From NCBI GenBank assembly GCA_948585895.1, contig CAPBNZ010000043.1, forward strand, positions 1 to 15,157: 15,157 bases of DNA. Reading direction: 5' to 3'. Positions within the stretch are counted from its first letter, which is position 1; every line of letters starts with the position of its first letter. The translations under genes and the position numbers were made by a program. Below the pieces are notes generated by a model. It worked only from the letters and a program-made list of their open reading frames with translations, did not search any database and was not told the origin of the DNA. Below are positions 7,807 through 15,150 of the stretch, piece by piece. Source of the stretch: an uncultured Clostridia bacterium. Lineage in GTDB: Bacteria > Bacillota > Clostridia > TANB77 > CAG-508.

Positions 7807-10578
7807 TTATTTCTCTCTATCTTGCTTACTGAAATATATACTTTTTGGCTGATTTGATGTTGTATTACCATCATTTGCTTTACTCTTTCTACGTGGTGGT
7901 GCTTTCACATTATATACCTGATCTACTAAATTCATAACTTTTTGTGTTCCTTCTTCGTTTCCTGTTAAACTATGAACATAATCATGAACTTTTTCTCTCT
8001 TTTCTCCATCCATTAATTGGTCTTGTGTTACTTTATTTTTAAACTGCATAATACTTGCTGCTTCTTTAACAGACAATCCCTCATTTTTGTCAATTAACTT
8101 AATTGCTGTATCTATATCTTTTTGATCTCTTACACCATGTTGTATTAATTCTCCAGCTGTTTTCATTGCTTCTTTATATTTACTACCATGTTCTGCTCTA
8201 AAATGCTTTTCTGTTGCTTCATCTTTCATATATTCTTTAATTGCTTTTTTTGTTTCCCTTTGACGATATTCTTCAGGGTCGTAATATCCTTCTTGAAATG
8301 TATCTTTAACGTTAACTGCTCCAGAAGCTAAACTGTTTACAGCATTATCAGCTGCTCCTCCAGCTAAAATTCCTGCTCCTATTCCTGCACTTCCCATTTT
8401 CGCTACATTTAGATAATCATCTGATGCCAAACCTGCTGCTACGCCAACTGCACCAAGCGTTGCTGCTCCATAGGTTTTGATAGCTGCTCTTCCTGCTTTT
8501 TTAGCAAAATCTTTATTTAATACATATTTTTTAGCAACTTGTCCTACACCTCTTCCAACTCTTCCTATTGGGCTTCTTAATACTTTTGTTCCTGCTTTTC
8601 TTCCTCCCCTTACAACTCTACTTATCATGCTATTATTCTTCTTAGTAGGTCTAGATATGTTGGTATTTAAAGCTGTAGCAGGTGAAATACTATTTCTTAA
8701 TCTTGCACTTGCTGCCTGCAAACTAGGATTTTGATTTAATTTCGCCCCTCTAATAGAAACACCTCTTGAAGGTTTTAATATTCGACCACTACTTCCGCTT
8801 GCATCTCCACTTGAACCTCCACTTAATCCTGGTGTTGTAAATCCAGCTCCAATTCCATCTGGATTCGTACCTGAAAATGCTTTCAAATCTTTTGCTGATT
8901 CACTTTCAGCTGTTTTAAAAAAGTGAGGTTTACTTTTTTCTGCTGAACTACCACCAGCACCTTTGGAAGAATTACCACCCATTTTGCTAGCTCCTTTTTG
9001 TAATAAACCTAATCCACTTGAAAATAACGCACCACCAGTTAATCCCGCAGCAAGACCGCCTCCTTCGGCTTTATTAAATCCAAACATCTTCTTAATTATT
9101 TTCTCTGCTTGTGTCATAAATCCTATCGCTACTAACGCATAGATTGGATTAACTTCTACTAATGTCATAGCACTTGTTATCAAAATGGTATATAGTAATA
9201 AATGCACTGGCTGTAATATAGCATTAAAGAAGTATTCTTTAAACCACATATCAAAAGCTTGTGCTTTTCCATCATTTATTTTATCAATTGGGTAAGTTAA
9301 GGCAACCAACGGAGCTATTACTGTTAAAAATGCCATATAAACTGTCCTTTTGAAATACTGCCATGTGAACATAACAGTATAAAACACTAAAACTGCATAA
9401 ATTAATGTTCCTGCTACCTCATTACTTACGTCATCTGCATTAGCCATAAGCCTTACCGTATTCATAATCTCATCATACTCCCCATTAATGGAAAATATCT
9501 CAATTAATGTTTCTGCACCTTTTAATATAAAAGCCATAATATAATGCATAAAAAATACTAAACACATACCAATTAACCAATCTTTTAACATGGTTTTATA
9601 TTTTGCTTTTTCTTGACTAGCACTTGATAATAAAATTCTGATTCCTATATATATTAATACAGATAATAATCCTACAATTGCTATGTTTCGTAAATTGATA
9701 TACCATTTAGAAATAGTATTTCTTAAAATACTAGCTGTAGCTGGACTGGTAGTTATACTTTCTGTTATACCTAAATCAATTCCTAATTTTTCTCCTGAAA
9801 TGATTGAATTATTTAACACATAAGCAGATGAAATTCCACTAATTGTACCTGTTATAATATTCAATAATCCTCCTGTTATTTGCGGTTTTGGCAATTTTTT
9901 TATGTTATCTTTTACTTCTTTTGCCCAAGCTTTTTTATCAGCTGCCGCATTTTTATTGGCTAAAATCTTTTCTGCTTTCTCTTCCAATTTTTGTTTTATT
10001 GCATCATATTTCTGTTTTAAATTTTCTGCATATATATAGTTTGGATTGATAAAGTTCACATCAAAAACTGGTATCTTATTTGAAAATATCGCACTTGGGC
10101 TATATTGAATTAATGGAAATGGATGATCTCTAAAATAATCCATAGCATCTGAAGATCCAAATAGCCATGTTCCAATTCCTCCTGCTGCTCCTCCTACTAA
10201 AGCTCCTACTGGTCCAAAAGCTGCACCAGCAGCAGCACCAGAAGCGACACCAGCACCGATACCTGAATAAACCGGGTGATTCGCAAGAAATCCTGCAACT
10301 GTAGCAACACCTTTACTTATTATTCCATTTGCTTTCAGTTCTGCCTCACTTCTATATTCTACAGCTGCTGGTGCTCCTTCTAAAAAAGTACCTTGCAAAA
10401 AGTTTAGAACTGCATCACTGATACCACAAATAAAACTGGTAATAGGGCCTAATAAGGCTCCTCCCCAATCTATATCAGCATGAGAATAAGTTGGCATTAT
10501 AAAATTAAATAAAATTACTACAAGCATTAAGGCTAATATCATCTTTTGTTTAATTGTTTTATTATAAAATTTGTTCAT
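7807..10578 (-). CDS. VirB6/TrbL-like T4SS channel protein with long C-terminal tail
   Basis: 923 residues. A hydrophobic start (about 12-31, ending near SHA at 32-34) may be a signal sequence or first membrane segment. A glycine-zipper-like stretch follows (about 104-140). The polytopic core has membrane segments near 297-317, 333-352, 387-405, 411-430, 450-472 and 476-490, with FKEYFFNAILQPVHLLLYTI (446-465), a type of helix usual in VirB6/TrbL proteins of Gram-positive conjugation systems. Residues 500-923 are a soluble tail: Gly/Ser-rich, then basic (590-700), then a second glycine-rich stretch (703-750), then a charged helical end. VirB6 forms the inner-membrane platform and channel. It follows virB4 with a 2-base gap, and its AGAGG site (7 bases from the ATG) lies inside the end of virB4. 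It is larger than a plain VirB6, as extended Gram-positive forms can be. Residues 311-347 resemble the two pilin-like proteins. Confidence 0.85.
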   Translation of the reverse strand: MNKFYNKTIKQKMILALMLVVILFNFIMPTYSHADIDWGGALLGPITSFICGISDAVLNFLQGTFLEGAPAAVEYRSEAELKANGIISKGVATVAGFLANHPVYSGIGAGVASGAAAGAAFGPVGALVGGAAGGIGTWLFGSSDAMDYFRDHPFPLIQYSPSAIFSNKIPVFDVNFINPNYIYAENLKQKYDAIKQKLEEKAEKILANKNAAADKKAWAKEVKDNIKKLPKPQITGGLLNIITGTISGISSAYVLNNSIISGEKLGIDLGITESITTSPATASILRNTISKWYINLRNIAIVGLLSVLIYIGIRILLSSASQEKAKYKTMLKDWLIGMCLVFFMHYIMAFILKGAETLIEIFSINGEYDEIMNTVRLMANADDVSNEVAGTLIYAVLVFYTVMFTWQYFKRTVYMAFLTVIAPLVALTYPIDKINDGKAQAFDMWFKEYFFNAILQPVHLLLYTILITSAMTLVEVNPIYALVAIGFMTQAEKIIKKMFGFNKAEGGGLAAGLTGGALFSSGLGLLQKGASKMGGNSSKGAGGSSAEKSKPHFFKTAESESAKDLKAFSGTNPDGIGAGFTTPGLSGGSSGDASGSSGRILKPSRGVSIRGAKLNQNPSLQAASARLRNSISPATALNTNISRPTKKNNSMISRVVRGGRKAGTKVLRSPIGRVGRGVGQVAKKYVLNKDFAKKAGRAAIKTYGAATLGAVGVAAGLASDDYLNVAKMGSAGIGAGILAGGAADNAVNSLASGAVNVKDTFQEGYYDPEEYRQRETKKAIKEYMKDEATEKHFRAEHGSKYKEAMKTAGELIQHGVRDQKDIDTAIKLIDKNEGLSVKEAASIMQFKNKVTQDQLMDGEKREKVHDYVHSLTGNEEGTQKVMNLVDQVYNVKAPPRRKSKANDGNTTSNQPKSIYFSKQDREK

Positions 10579-10580
10579 AT

Positions 10581-12530
10581 TTATACCTCTAGATTATTTT
10601 TCTTGTTTACTAACTTATTCAAATTTGTCTCCACAAATTCAAATTCTTTTGCTGTTGGTGTAATTTGAATAATGGCTGAATCTGCACCAACTTTTAGGAG
10701 TCCCTCCCCTTTAAGACAAGTAATTAAAAAATTAGATTCTCCTTCACTTAGTTTAAAAACTTCCTTTAAATATTCTATTTCCGATTTGTCCTGTGCTAAG
10801 AATAGTTTTGTATCAGATGAAGTTAAAACAGCTTGTGCCTCTGGTTTTTCGTAAAAGTCCTGAAATCTTTGTGAAATAATAGCAAGAGATACATTCCTTT
10901 TTCTAGCACGTCTTGCCATTGTATTTAAAAAGTCTACTGCTTCTGGATAAGGAAGTAACATCCAAGCTTCATCAACTAAAACCCTCTTTTTCGTTGCTTT
11001 TGTTCTATCTTCACTATTTTTCTTTACATATTTCTCCCAAATCCAAGAAAGCAATATTTGTTGTGCAAGGGGTCTTGCAAATCTTTCTTCCAATTGAGAA
11101 ATGTCTAAATTAATAAATGGTGCTCCTTCTAATAATTCAAAAGTAGATTGTCCATCAAAATATGCCATTTGTCCATCATATTCTCTTATATATTGTTTCA
11201 TAACTTTTAATAAATAGCTATAATTAAAACTATAATCTGGATTGTCATTTTCTTGTGCTTTTCTTTGTATTCTTTTATACCAAGAACCTATTGTTGGCAT
11301 ATCTTTTTTCTTTCTGTATAACTTTTCTTGTGTATTGAAATTTTCACTTGCATCATATAAACTATTTGGATTACTATTAATTCCTAATGCTGAATATTCT
11401 TCTGCAACTGATTCAGAAATAATTTGCTTAGTAAGCTCTGTTACTTCTGTACTTCTTGTACTTCCTCTTGCCATAGTAAGTAAAGCTTGTGTAACATCTT
11501 CTACCTTGTTTTCAACATTAACAACTATTCTTTCTCTTCCTGTTATTTCATCTTTTACTTTTTCTGGTTCAATATCAAAAACATTAATAATGGTCTTTGA
11601 TGTTGGACTTATTACAATGTTAATTCCCCCTAAGCTTTCTGCTACTATTTTATATTCCCCTTCTGCATCTAATGCTAAACTTTCTATATTCATTAACACA
11701 GAAGATCTAGAAATTAATGTTTTCATAGTAACAGATTTACCAGCACCTGATTTTGCAAATATAACCATATTATAGTTGGTTAATGATGGATGAAAATTGT
11801 CAAACAAGATAGGGGTTCCTGTTTGTTTATTAAATCCTAACGGTACACCTGAAGCATGTCCTACATCTGTATTAGTAAAAGGAAATATGGTTGACATAGA
11901 ACCTCTATCAAACATATGTGTTTTCTTTATTTTATCATCCATTAATGGTAAATTGGACTTAAATGCTTCCTCTTGCACTGCCCAAGCACTTTTTATATCT
12001 ACTAAATTCTTAGACATTTCTGTTGATAATAGTTTTGTTAATTTATCTAAATCTTGAAGATTATAAGAAAATAAAGTACACACAATAGAAGCATCAAATA
12101 ACTTATTAAATCCTGCTGCTATTTCATCTCTTAATTGTTCTGTCTCATATCTTTTTTGTGCTAATTGACTTTCTCTATTTATATTTCCTCTATCTTGAGC
12201 AACAATTCTTTCTGTTTCTAATTCATTGATAACTCTATTTAACTCACTTTGTGACTTTGATTCTGGTATTGGATTAATGTAAATAGATGTATTGATATCA
12301 CCAAACATATACATGTCTCTAAAAAGTTCTGGAAATGTACACATTCTAGGCAATGTAGACACAAAAAAACTTCTTGCATATCGATTCAAATTAGATATAA
12401 TTTGTAAATGGTCTAAATTAGAAGCATCAATTCCTGATGGAGCAATTAATTCTTTAATCGTCGTTCTTTTTAAAATCATTTCATTATGATTACTTTTCAC
12501 TTCTACTTGTTTTTGTTTTTTTTCGAACAT
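10581..12530 (-). CDS. virB4: VirB4-family T4SS ATPase
   Basis: 649 residues, cytoplasmic. This is the energy-supplying ATPase of the T4SS (TcpF, PrgJ, TrsE and TraC family). Residues 20-250 are the later part of the VirB4 N-terminal region, including a coiled-coil-like Glu/Arg-rich stretch (95-135). The RecA-like domain carries the Walker A AKSGAGKSV (259-267), with Ala in place of the usual first Gly, the Walker B RVLVDE (516-521, Asp520/Glu521), RARKRN at 541 and ISQ at 552-554. It is shorter than many Gram-positive VirB4 proteins (about 650-830 residues), and the missing front part seems to be supplied by the overlapping upstream gene. The start at 12530 is supported by AAAGGAGAG 7 bases upstream, so the 41-base overlap with the upstream gene appears real. 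A hexameric motor at the channel base is the expected role. Confidence 0.95.
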   Translation of the reverse strand: MFEKKQKQVEVKSNHNEMILKRTTIKELIAPSGIDASNLDHLQIISNLNRYARSFFVSTLPRMCTFPELFRDMYMFGDINTSIYINPIPESKSQSELNRVINELETERIVAQDRGNINRESQLAQKRYETEQLRDEIAAGFNKLFDASIVCTLFSYNLQDLDKLTKLLSTEMSKNLVDIKSAWAVQEEAFKSNLPLMDDKIKKTHMFDRGSMSTIFPFTNTDVGHASGVPLGFNKQTGTPILFDNFHPSLTNYNMVIFAKSGAGKSVTMKTLISRSSVLMNIESLALDAEGEYKIVAESLGGINIVISPTSKTIINVFDIEPEKVKDEITGRERIVVNVENKVEDVTQALLTMARGSTRSTEVTELTKQIISESVAEEYSALGINSNPNSLYDASENFNTQEKLYRKKKDMPTIGSWYKRIQRKAQENDNPDYSFNYSYLLKVMKQYIREYDGQMAYFDGQSTFELLEGAPFINLDISQLEERFARPLAQQILLSWIWEKYVKKNSEDRTKATKKRVLVDEAWMLLPYPEAVDFLNTMARRARKRNVSLAIISQRFQDFYEKPEAQAVLTSSDTKLFLAQDKSEIEYLKEVFKLSEGESNFLITCLKGEGLLKVGADSAIIQITPTAKEFEFVETNLNKLVNKKNNLEV

Positions 12531-13701
12531 TACTTTTCTCTCCTTTCGCTTCTTTTTCTATGTTTTCGATTGCCTTCTCTACTACTTCTTCACCAACATA
12601 TTCTTTATTATGTTGTAATATCATCTTAGCCATTAAGTCTACTAGTTCATCCATACTCTCTTCTTTTTCTTTTATTTCTTCTTCTATTTCTCTTTTTGCT
12701 TGGGATACTTGTGTTTTTGCTTTTTCTACTGCTAGTTCTTCAATTTTATTATTTAAGGCTGCCATTTTCTTTTCTAATACATCTGGAGCTGTAGCATATA
12801 ATTGATCAAAACTTGCTTTTAAGGCTCTTTCTACTCCAAAACTCTCTGCACCATCTCTGTTATATGCCATATATAATAATTCTACTAATTCCATAGAAGA
12901 TAATATTTTACTATTAATTCCACAACCTGTTAATGTTCTCATAATAGATTGACATCTTGTATATAATTCTGAAAAGGCCATATTTTGTAATTCACCTTTA
13001 TCAAATTCACCATTTTCTACATCTGCTGGATAATATGGAACAATAATGTAATATAATCTATTTAATATGTTTTTATTTAAACTCATCTTTTTTGTATCTT
13101 CTGTAATATCTTTTCCATATTCATATAAGTTTTTAATTTTTGTAAATTCAAAAAGATGTTTTTCTATGTCTTCTTTTGAATATTGTGATTGATTATCTAA
13201 CATGGTTTCATATTGGTTTTTCATATAAATATATTTTTCTTCTATTGCTTTTACTTTATCTTCATAGACTTGTACACTTTTTTCTAGATTTATTGATCTT
13301 GTTTGTACATAAATTTGCACTGGATGTCTTAATGTGTTTAAAAACTGAATGAATCCTTCTTCTACTCCCGTTTTTTCTACTTCTGACATTAAGTCATAGT
13401 TTACTCCTTGGCATTCTATTACCATTAGATATTTAAAACCTCTTTTTTGAACAATCATGTTGTCTTCTATATCTTCAAATTCCATAAAATTTAAAATAGA
13501 CTCTGTATCTAATGCTGTATTTCCTTTTGTTCCTGTTTGTTTATTAGTAGTTAAGTTTTCTTCTTCTGAATTTTCTATTCTTTTATCTCTTTTTTTACTT
13601 TTTATAGCTAGCATAATATAGATTGCAATTAATATAACTAATACAACAATAAAAACCCCTAATATTACCATTAATACATTTGTGATTTGATCATTTCCCA
13701 T
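12490..13701 (-). CDS. Membrane-anchored TraC/VirB4 N-terminal-like protein
   Basis: 403 residues. One membrane segment (about 9-32) is followed by a basic and then a charged linker. Residues about 65-280 resemble the first part of TraC/VirB4-type proteins: a short strand-rich start (YLMVIECQGVNYDLMSEVE), FIQFLNTLRHPVQIYVQTR (118-136), a helical Lys/Glu-rich stretch (140-200) and YYIIVPYYPAD (217-227). No Walker motifs are present, so it is not an ATPase by itself. Residues 305-390 form a long charged coiled coil. It lies between the PrgI-like gene and virB4 and overlaps virB4 by 41 bases. I infer that it anchors VirB4 at the membrane as a split-off N-terminal half. The start ATG is 2 bases after the PrgI-like stop. 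Its AAGGAGG site is unusually far away (12 bases), yet no other in-frame start fits. The gene is certain; the role is inferred. Confidence 0.8.
   Translation of the reverse strand: MGNDQITNVLMVILGVFIVVLVILIAIYIMLAIKSKKRDKRIENSEEENLTTNKQTGTKGNTALDTESILNFMEFEDIEDNMIVQKRGFKYLMVIECQGVNYDLMSEVEKTGVEEGFIQFLNTLRHPVQIYVQTRSINLEKSVQVYEDKVKAIEEKYIYMKNQYETMLDNQSQYSKEDIEKHLFEFTKIKNLYEYGKDITEDTKKMSLNKNILNRLYYIIVPYYPADVENGEFDKGELQNMAFSELYTRCQSIMRTLTGCGINSKILSSMELVELLYMAYNRDGAESFGVERALKASFDQLYATAPDVLEKKMAALNNKIEELAVEKAKTQVSQAKREIEEEIKEKEESMDELVDLMAKMILQHNKEYVGEEVVEKAIENIEKEAKGEKSNVRKKTKTSRSEK
12538..12546 (-). promoter_or_regulatory. Ribosome binding site of virB4, inside the upstream gene
   Basis: AAAGGAGAG on the minus strand, 7 bases before the ATG at 12530. 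It lies in the last codons of the upstream gene and decides that the two reading frames truly overlap by 41 bases. The next in-frame ATG, at 12479, has no comparable site. Confidence 0.7.
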
Positions 13702-13703
13702 TC

Positions 13704-14045
13704 TTACTTATTTCCTCCTTTGTATAATGCATATTTTTTTACTTTTTTCATTCTAAATTTTAAATATCTCCTTAACACTTCATCTATACTTTGTCCAGCA
13801 TTCTTCTTTGCTACATCAATTTTTGTGATATTAGGTATATTAAAAGTAGCTATTGAAAAGCCGACTCCACCCAAGATTGCCATTATAATAATACCTACAA
13901 CAGATAGTCCAATTAAATCAAATAGGAAATAAAATATCCACCCAATTCCTATTCCTATTCCTGCATACATTAATGCTTTAGTAGAAAAGATAAATAAAAT
14001 CCTTCCTTCTCCTTTTGTATCTCTTGGAATATTATATGTACTCAT
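13704..14045 (-). CDS. prgI: PrgI-family T4SS membrane protein
   Basis: 113 residues. It begins with YNIPRDTKGEGRILF, the type of start found in the PrgI family of Gram-positive conjugation systems. Two membrane segments follow (about 23-43 and 46-67), then a basic C-terminal tail (NIPNITKIDVAKKNAG, KFRMKKVKKYALYK). PrgI proteins are small inner-membrane components thought to correspond to VirB3, and they are normally encoded just before VirB4, as here apart from the split VirB4-like gene between them. A strong AAGGAGG lies 8 bases before the ATG. It is the first gene of the long operon and has a promoter candidate about 70 bases upstream. The next gene starts 2 bases after its stop. Confidence 0.88.
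   Translation of the reverse strand: MSTYNIPRDTKGEGRILFIFSTKALMYAGIGIGIGWIFYFLFDLIGLSVVGIIIMAILGGVGFSIATFNIPNITKIDVAKKNAGQSIDEVLRRYLKFRMKKVKKYALYKGGNK
13714..13720 (-). promoter_or_regulatory. Ribosome binding site with long spacing
   Basis: AAGGAGG on the minus strand, 12 bases before the ATG at 13701, inside the last codons of the PrgI-like gene. This is longer than the 6-8 bases seen for the other genes with strong ribosome binding sites here. It may lower initiation or make it depend on coupling to the upstream gene. Confidence 0.55.
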
Positions 14046-14053
14046 ACTGATTT

Positions 14054-14060
14054 CCTCCTT
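14054..14060 (-). promoter_or_regulatory. Ribosome binding site of the PrgI-like gene
   Basis: AAGGAGG on the minus strand, 8 bases before the ATG at 14045. It is the strongest site in the long operon and stands at its first gene. Confidence 0.6.
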
Positions 14061-14111
14061 ATAGTTTTTTATCTAATTTTATGTTTTATAAATATACATT
14101 TTCACATTTTT

Positions 14112-14140
14112 ATTATAACAAAAAAAAAGCGTATTTTGTA
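14112..14140 (-). promoter_or_regulatory. Candidate extended -10 promoter of the long T4SS operon
   Basis: On the minus strand TGTTATAAT (14120-14112) gives a perfect TATAAT preceded by TG one base away, an extended -10 box. The -35 position 17 bases upstream reads TACAAA (14140-14135), only three of six matches, which is usual with extended -10 promoters. Transcription would start near 14105, about 60 bases before the PrgI-like ATG. It lies in the only sizeable gap and after a terminator. Confidence 0.5.
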
Positions 14141-14169
14141 GTATATAACCAAAAAAAATCATAATATAA

Positions 14170-14191
14170 TGGTTTTGTAATGGTTTTGTAA
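14170..14191 (-). repeat. 11-base tandem direct repeat upstream of the operon promoter
   Basis: Two perfect adjacent copies, TTACAAAACCA on the minus strand (TGGTTTTGTAA on the plus strand) at 14170-14180 and 14181-14191. They lie about 65-86 bases upstream of the presumed transcription start of the long operon. This could be an activator site or a chance duplication. Confidence 0.6.
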
Positions 14192-14192
14192 C

Positions 14193-14224
14193 AAAAAAGA
14201 CATAAATGTACTTTTATGTCTTTT
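14193..14224 (-). terminator. Intrinsic terminator after the second pilin-like gene
   Basis: On the minus strand GACATAAA (14220-14213), a six-base loop and TTTATGTC (14206-14199) form a stem flanked by AAAA and a run of six T. It starts immediately after the TAG stop at 14227-14225. The stem is AT-rich, so it may leak into the long operon. The flanking A and T runs could make it work in both directions. Confidence 0.6.
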
Positions 14225-14632
14225 CTAAAATTTATTCCCTATATCTACTAATACCTTCCATATAGTAAAGGCACCAAATATAACAACACATCCAATAAAA
14301 TAAGCGATTAATGCTTCTTTTATTTTTGCTTTTTCATCTGCTGCTGAAATAATAAACTGTATTCCTAATATTAATCCAATAATTACTGCAATAACAGTTC
14401 CTACTGCTAGAAATACATTATATATCATATCTGAACCTGATTTTAATGCTGTCATATTCATTGTTGTATATTTAGAGGAAACAGAATCTCCTGCTTTTAA
14501 AAAATCATCTGCTCCTTGCATAATATCATCTACTGAAGAGGCAGATACTTGATATATTCCCAAAAAATTTATACTAAAAATTATTACTCCCATTATTATA
14601 ATTGCTATTTTTAATTTTTCTCTCATCTCCAT
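14225..14632 (-). CDS. Small secreted VirB2/TrbC-like membrane protein (second pilin-like)
   Basis: 135 residues from the ATG at 14632-14630. A GTG codon just upstream (14635) would add one residue and cannot be excluded. AGAGG at 14646-14642 serves either start. A signal peptide (core about 9-26, cleavage possible after VSA near 31) is followed by a polar region (35-70) and two membrane segments (about 73-97 and 108-129) joined by a short charged loop, AADEKAKIKEAL. Size, signal peptide and two helices with a basic/acidic loop fit TrbC/VirB2-like pilin subunits of T4SSs. The loop and second helix resemble the 130-residue protein upstream and a part of the VirB6-like protein. It has its own promoter and terminator, so it can be expressed apart from the rest. 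It may be a minor pilin or an assembly factor instead of the main subunit. Confidence 0.78.
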   Translation of the reverse strand: MEMREKLKIAIIIMGVIIFSINFLGIYQVSASSVDDIMQGADDFLKAGDSVSSKYTTMNMTALKSGSDMIYNVFLAVGTVIAVIIGLILGIQFIISAADEKAKIKEALIAYFIGCVVIFGAFTIWKVLVDIGNKF

Positions 14633-14654
14633 CACCTTTTTCCTCTATATTTAC

Positions 14655-14683
14655 ATTATACAATATTTTGTTCTATATTTCAA
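14655..14683 (-). promoter_or_regulatory. Promoter of the second pilin-like gene
   Basis: On the minus strand TTGAAA (14683-14678), 17 bases, then TATAAT (14660-14655): five of six matches at -35, a perfect -10 and ideal spacing. Transcription would start near 14648, giving a very short leader that begins just before the AGAGG ribosome binding site. Confidence 0.7.
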
Positions 14684-14704
14684 CAAATTTCTGGAATGAA
14701 ACAA

Positions 14705-14740
14705 AAAAATATCCTTTGTTGCTTAACAAAGGATATTTTT
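14705..14740 (-). terminator. Strong intrinsic terminator after the first pilin-like gene
   Basis: A perfect 16-base inverted repeat, AAAAATATCCTTTGTT (14740-14725 on the minus strand) and AACAAAGGATATTTTT (14720-14705), with a 4-base loop. It is followed by more T residues, 5 bases after the TAA stop. It separates the first pilin-like gene from the next promoter. Confidence 0.85.
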
Positions 14741-14745
14741 AAATA

Positions 14746-15138
14746 TTATTGACCTAAATTTTGTGTAAATCCAAAGATAATTCCTGCAATAGCTGATGCA
14801 GCAAATACAAGTGCTGCCCCTATTATATATGGCATTAAAGTCTTTTTATATTCTGCTTTTTCTTCAGCACTTCCCATCATATATTTTAATCCTAAAATAA
14901 CTAAAATAATTACTGATACTACTGATCCTACTGTACTAACAATAGTAATAATTTGATTCCCTATGTTAGTTATTCCTGATACATTTGCAGATGCATTTCC
15001 TTTGAAAGTTCCTGGATTTGGAGCTACTGTTGATGTTGATGGAGCCGCTGCTGCTAAAGCAACACTAGAAATTGTACTAACCATCATTAACATCATTACG
15101 ACTATTGAAAATACTTTGATTATTTTTTGATTTTTCAT
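14746..15138 (-). CDS. VirB2/TrbC-like pilin subunit
   Basis: 130 residues. A signal peptide (basic start, core about 8-26, cleavage likely near ALA at 27-29) leaves a mature form of about 100 residues. It begins with a Ser/Thr/Pro/Ala-rich segment (AAAPSTSTVAPNPGTF), then has two long hydrophobic helices (about 62-89 and 103-123) joined by the charged loop GSAEEKAEYKKTL. This is the usual plan of VirB2/TrbC pilins, small two-helix membrane proteins that polymerise into the T4SS pilus or surface structure. A strong AGGAGG lies 6 bases before the ATG. A perfect terminator follows at once, so it is probably expressed at a high level on its own; its promoter lies outside the window. Loss of pili in many Gram-positive T4SSs means that a channel-lining role is also possible. 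Confidence 0.82.
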   Translation of the reverse strand: MKNQKIIKVFSIVVMMLMMVSTISSVALAAAAPSTSTVAPNPGTFKGNASANVSGITNIGNQIITIVSTVGSVVSVIILVILGLKYMMGSAEEKAEYKKTLMPYIIGAALVFAASAIAGIIFGFTQNLGQ

Positions 15139-15144
15139 ATTTTT

Positions 15145-15150
15145 CCTCCT
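15145..15150 (-). promoter_or_regulatory. Ribosome binding site of the first pilin-like gene
   Basis: AGGAGG on the minus strand, 6 bases before the ATG at 15138. It is a full match to the consensus and fits a highly expressed subunit. The remaining bases to 15157 hold nothing else I can identify. Confidence 0.65.

Noticed and set aside
11242..11775. Plus-strand open frame of 177 codons
   Set aside because: It lies wholly antisense to the virB4 ATPase region, has no ribosome binding site, and its composition is that of a reversed coding frame.
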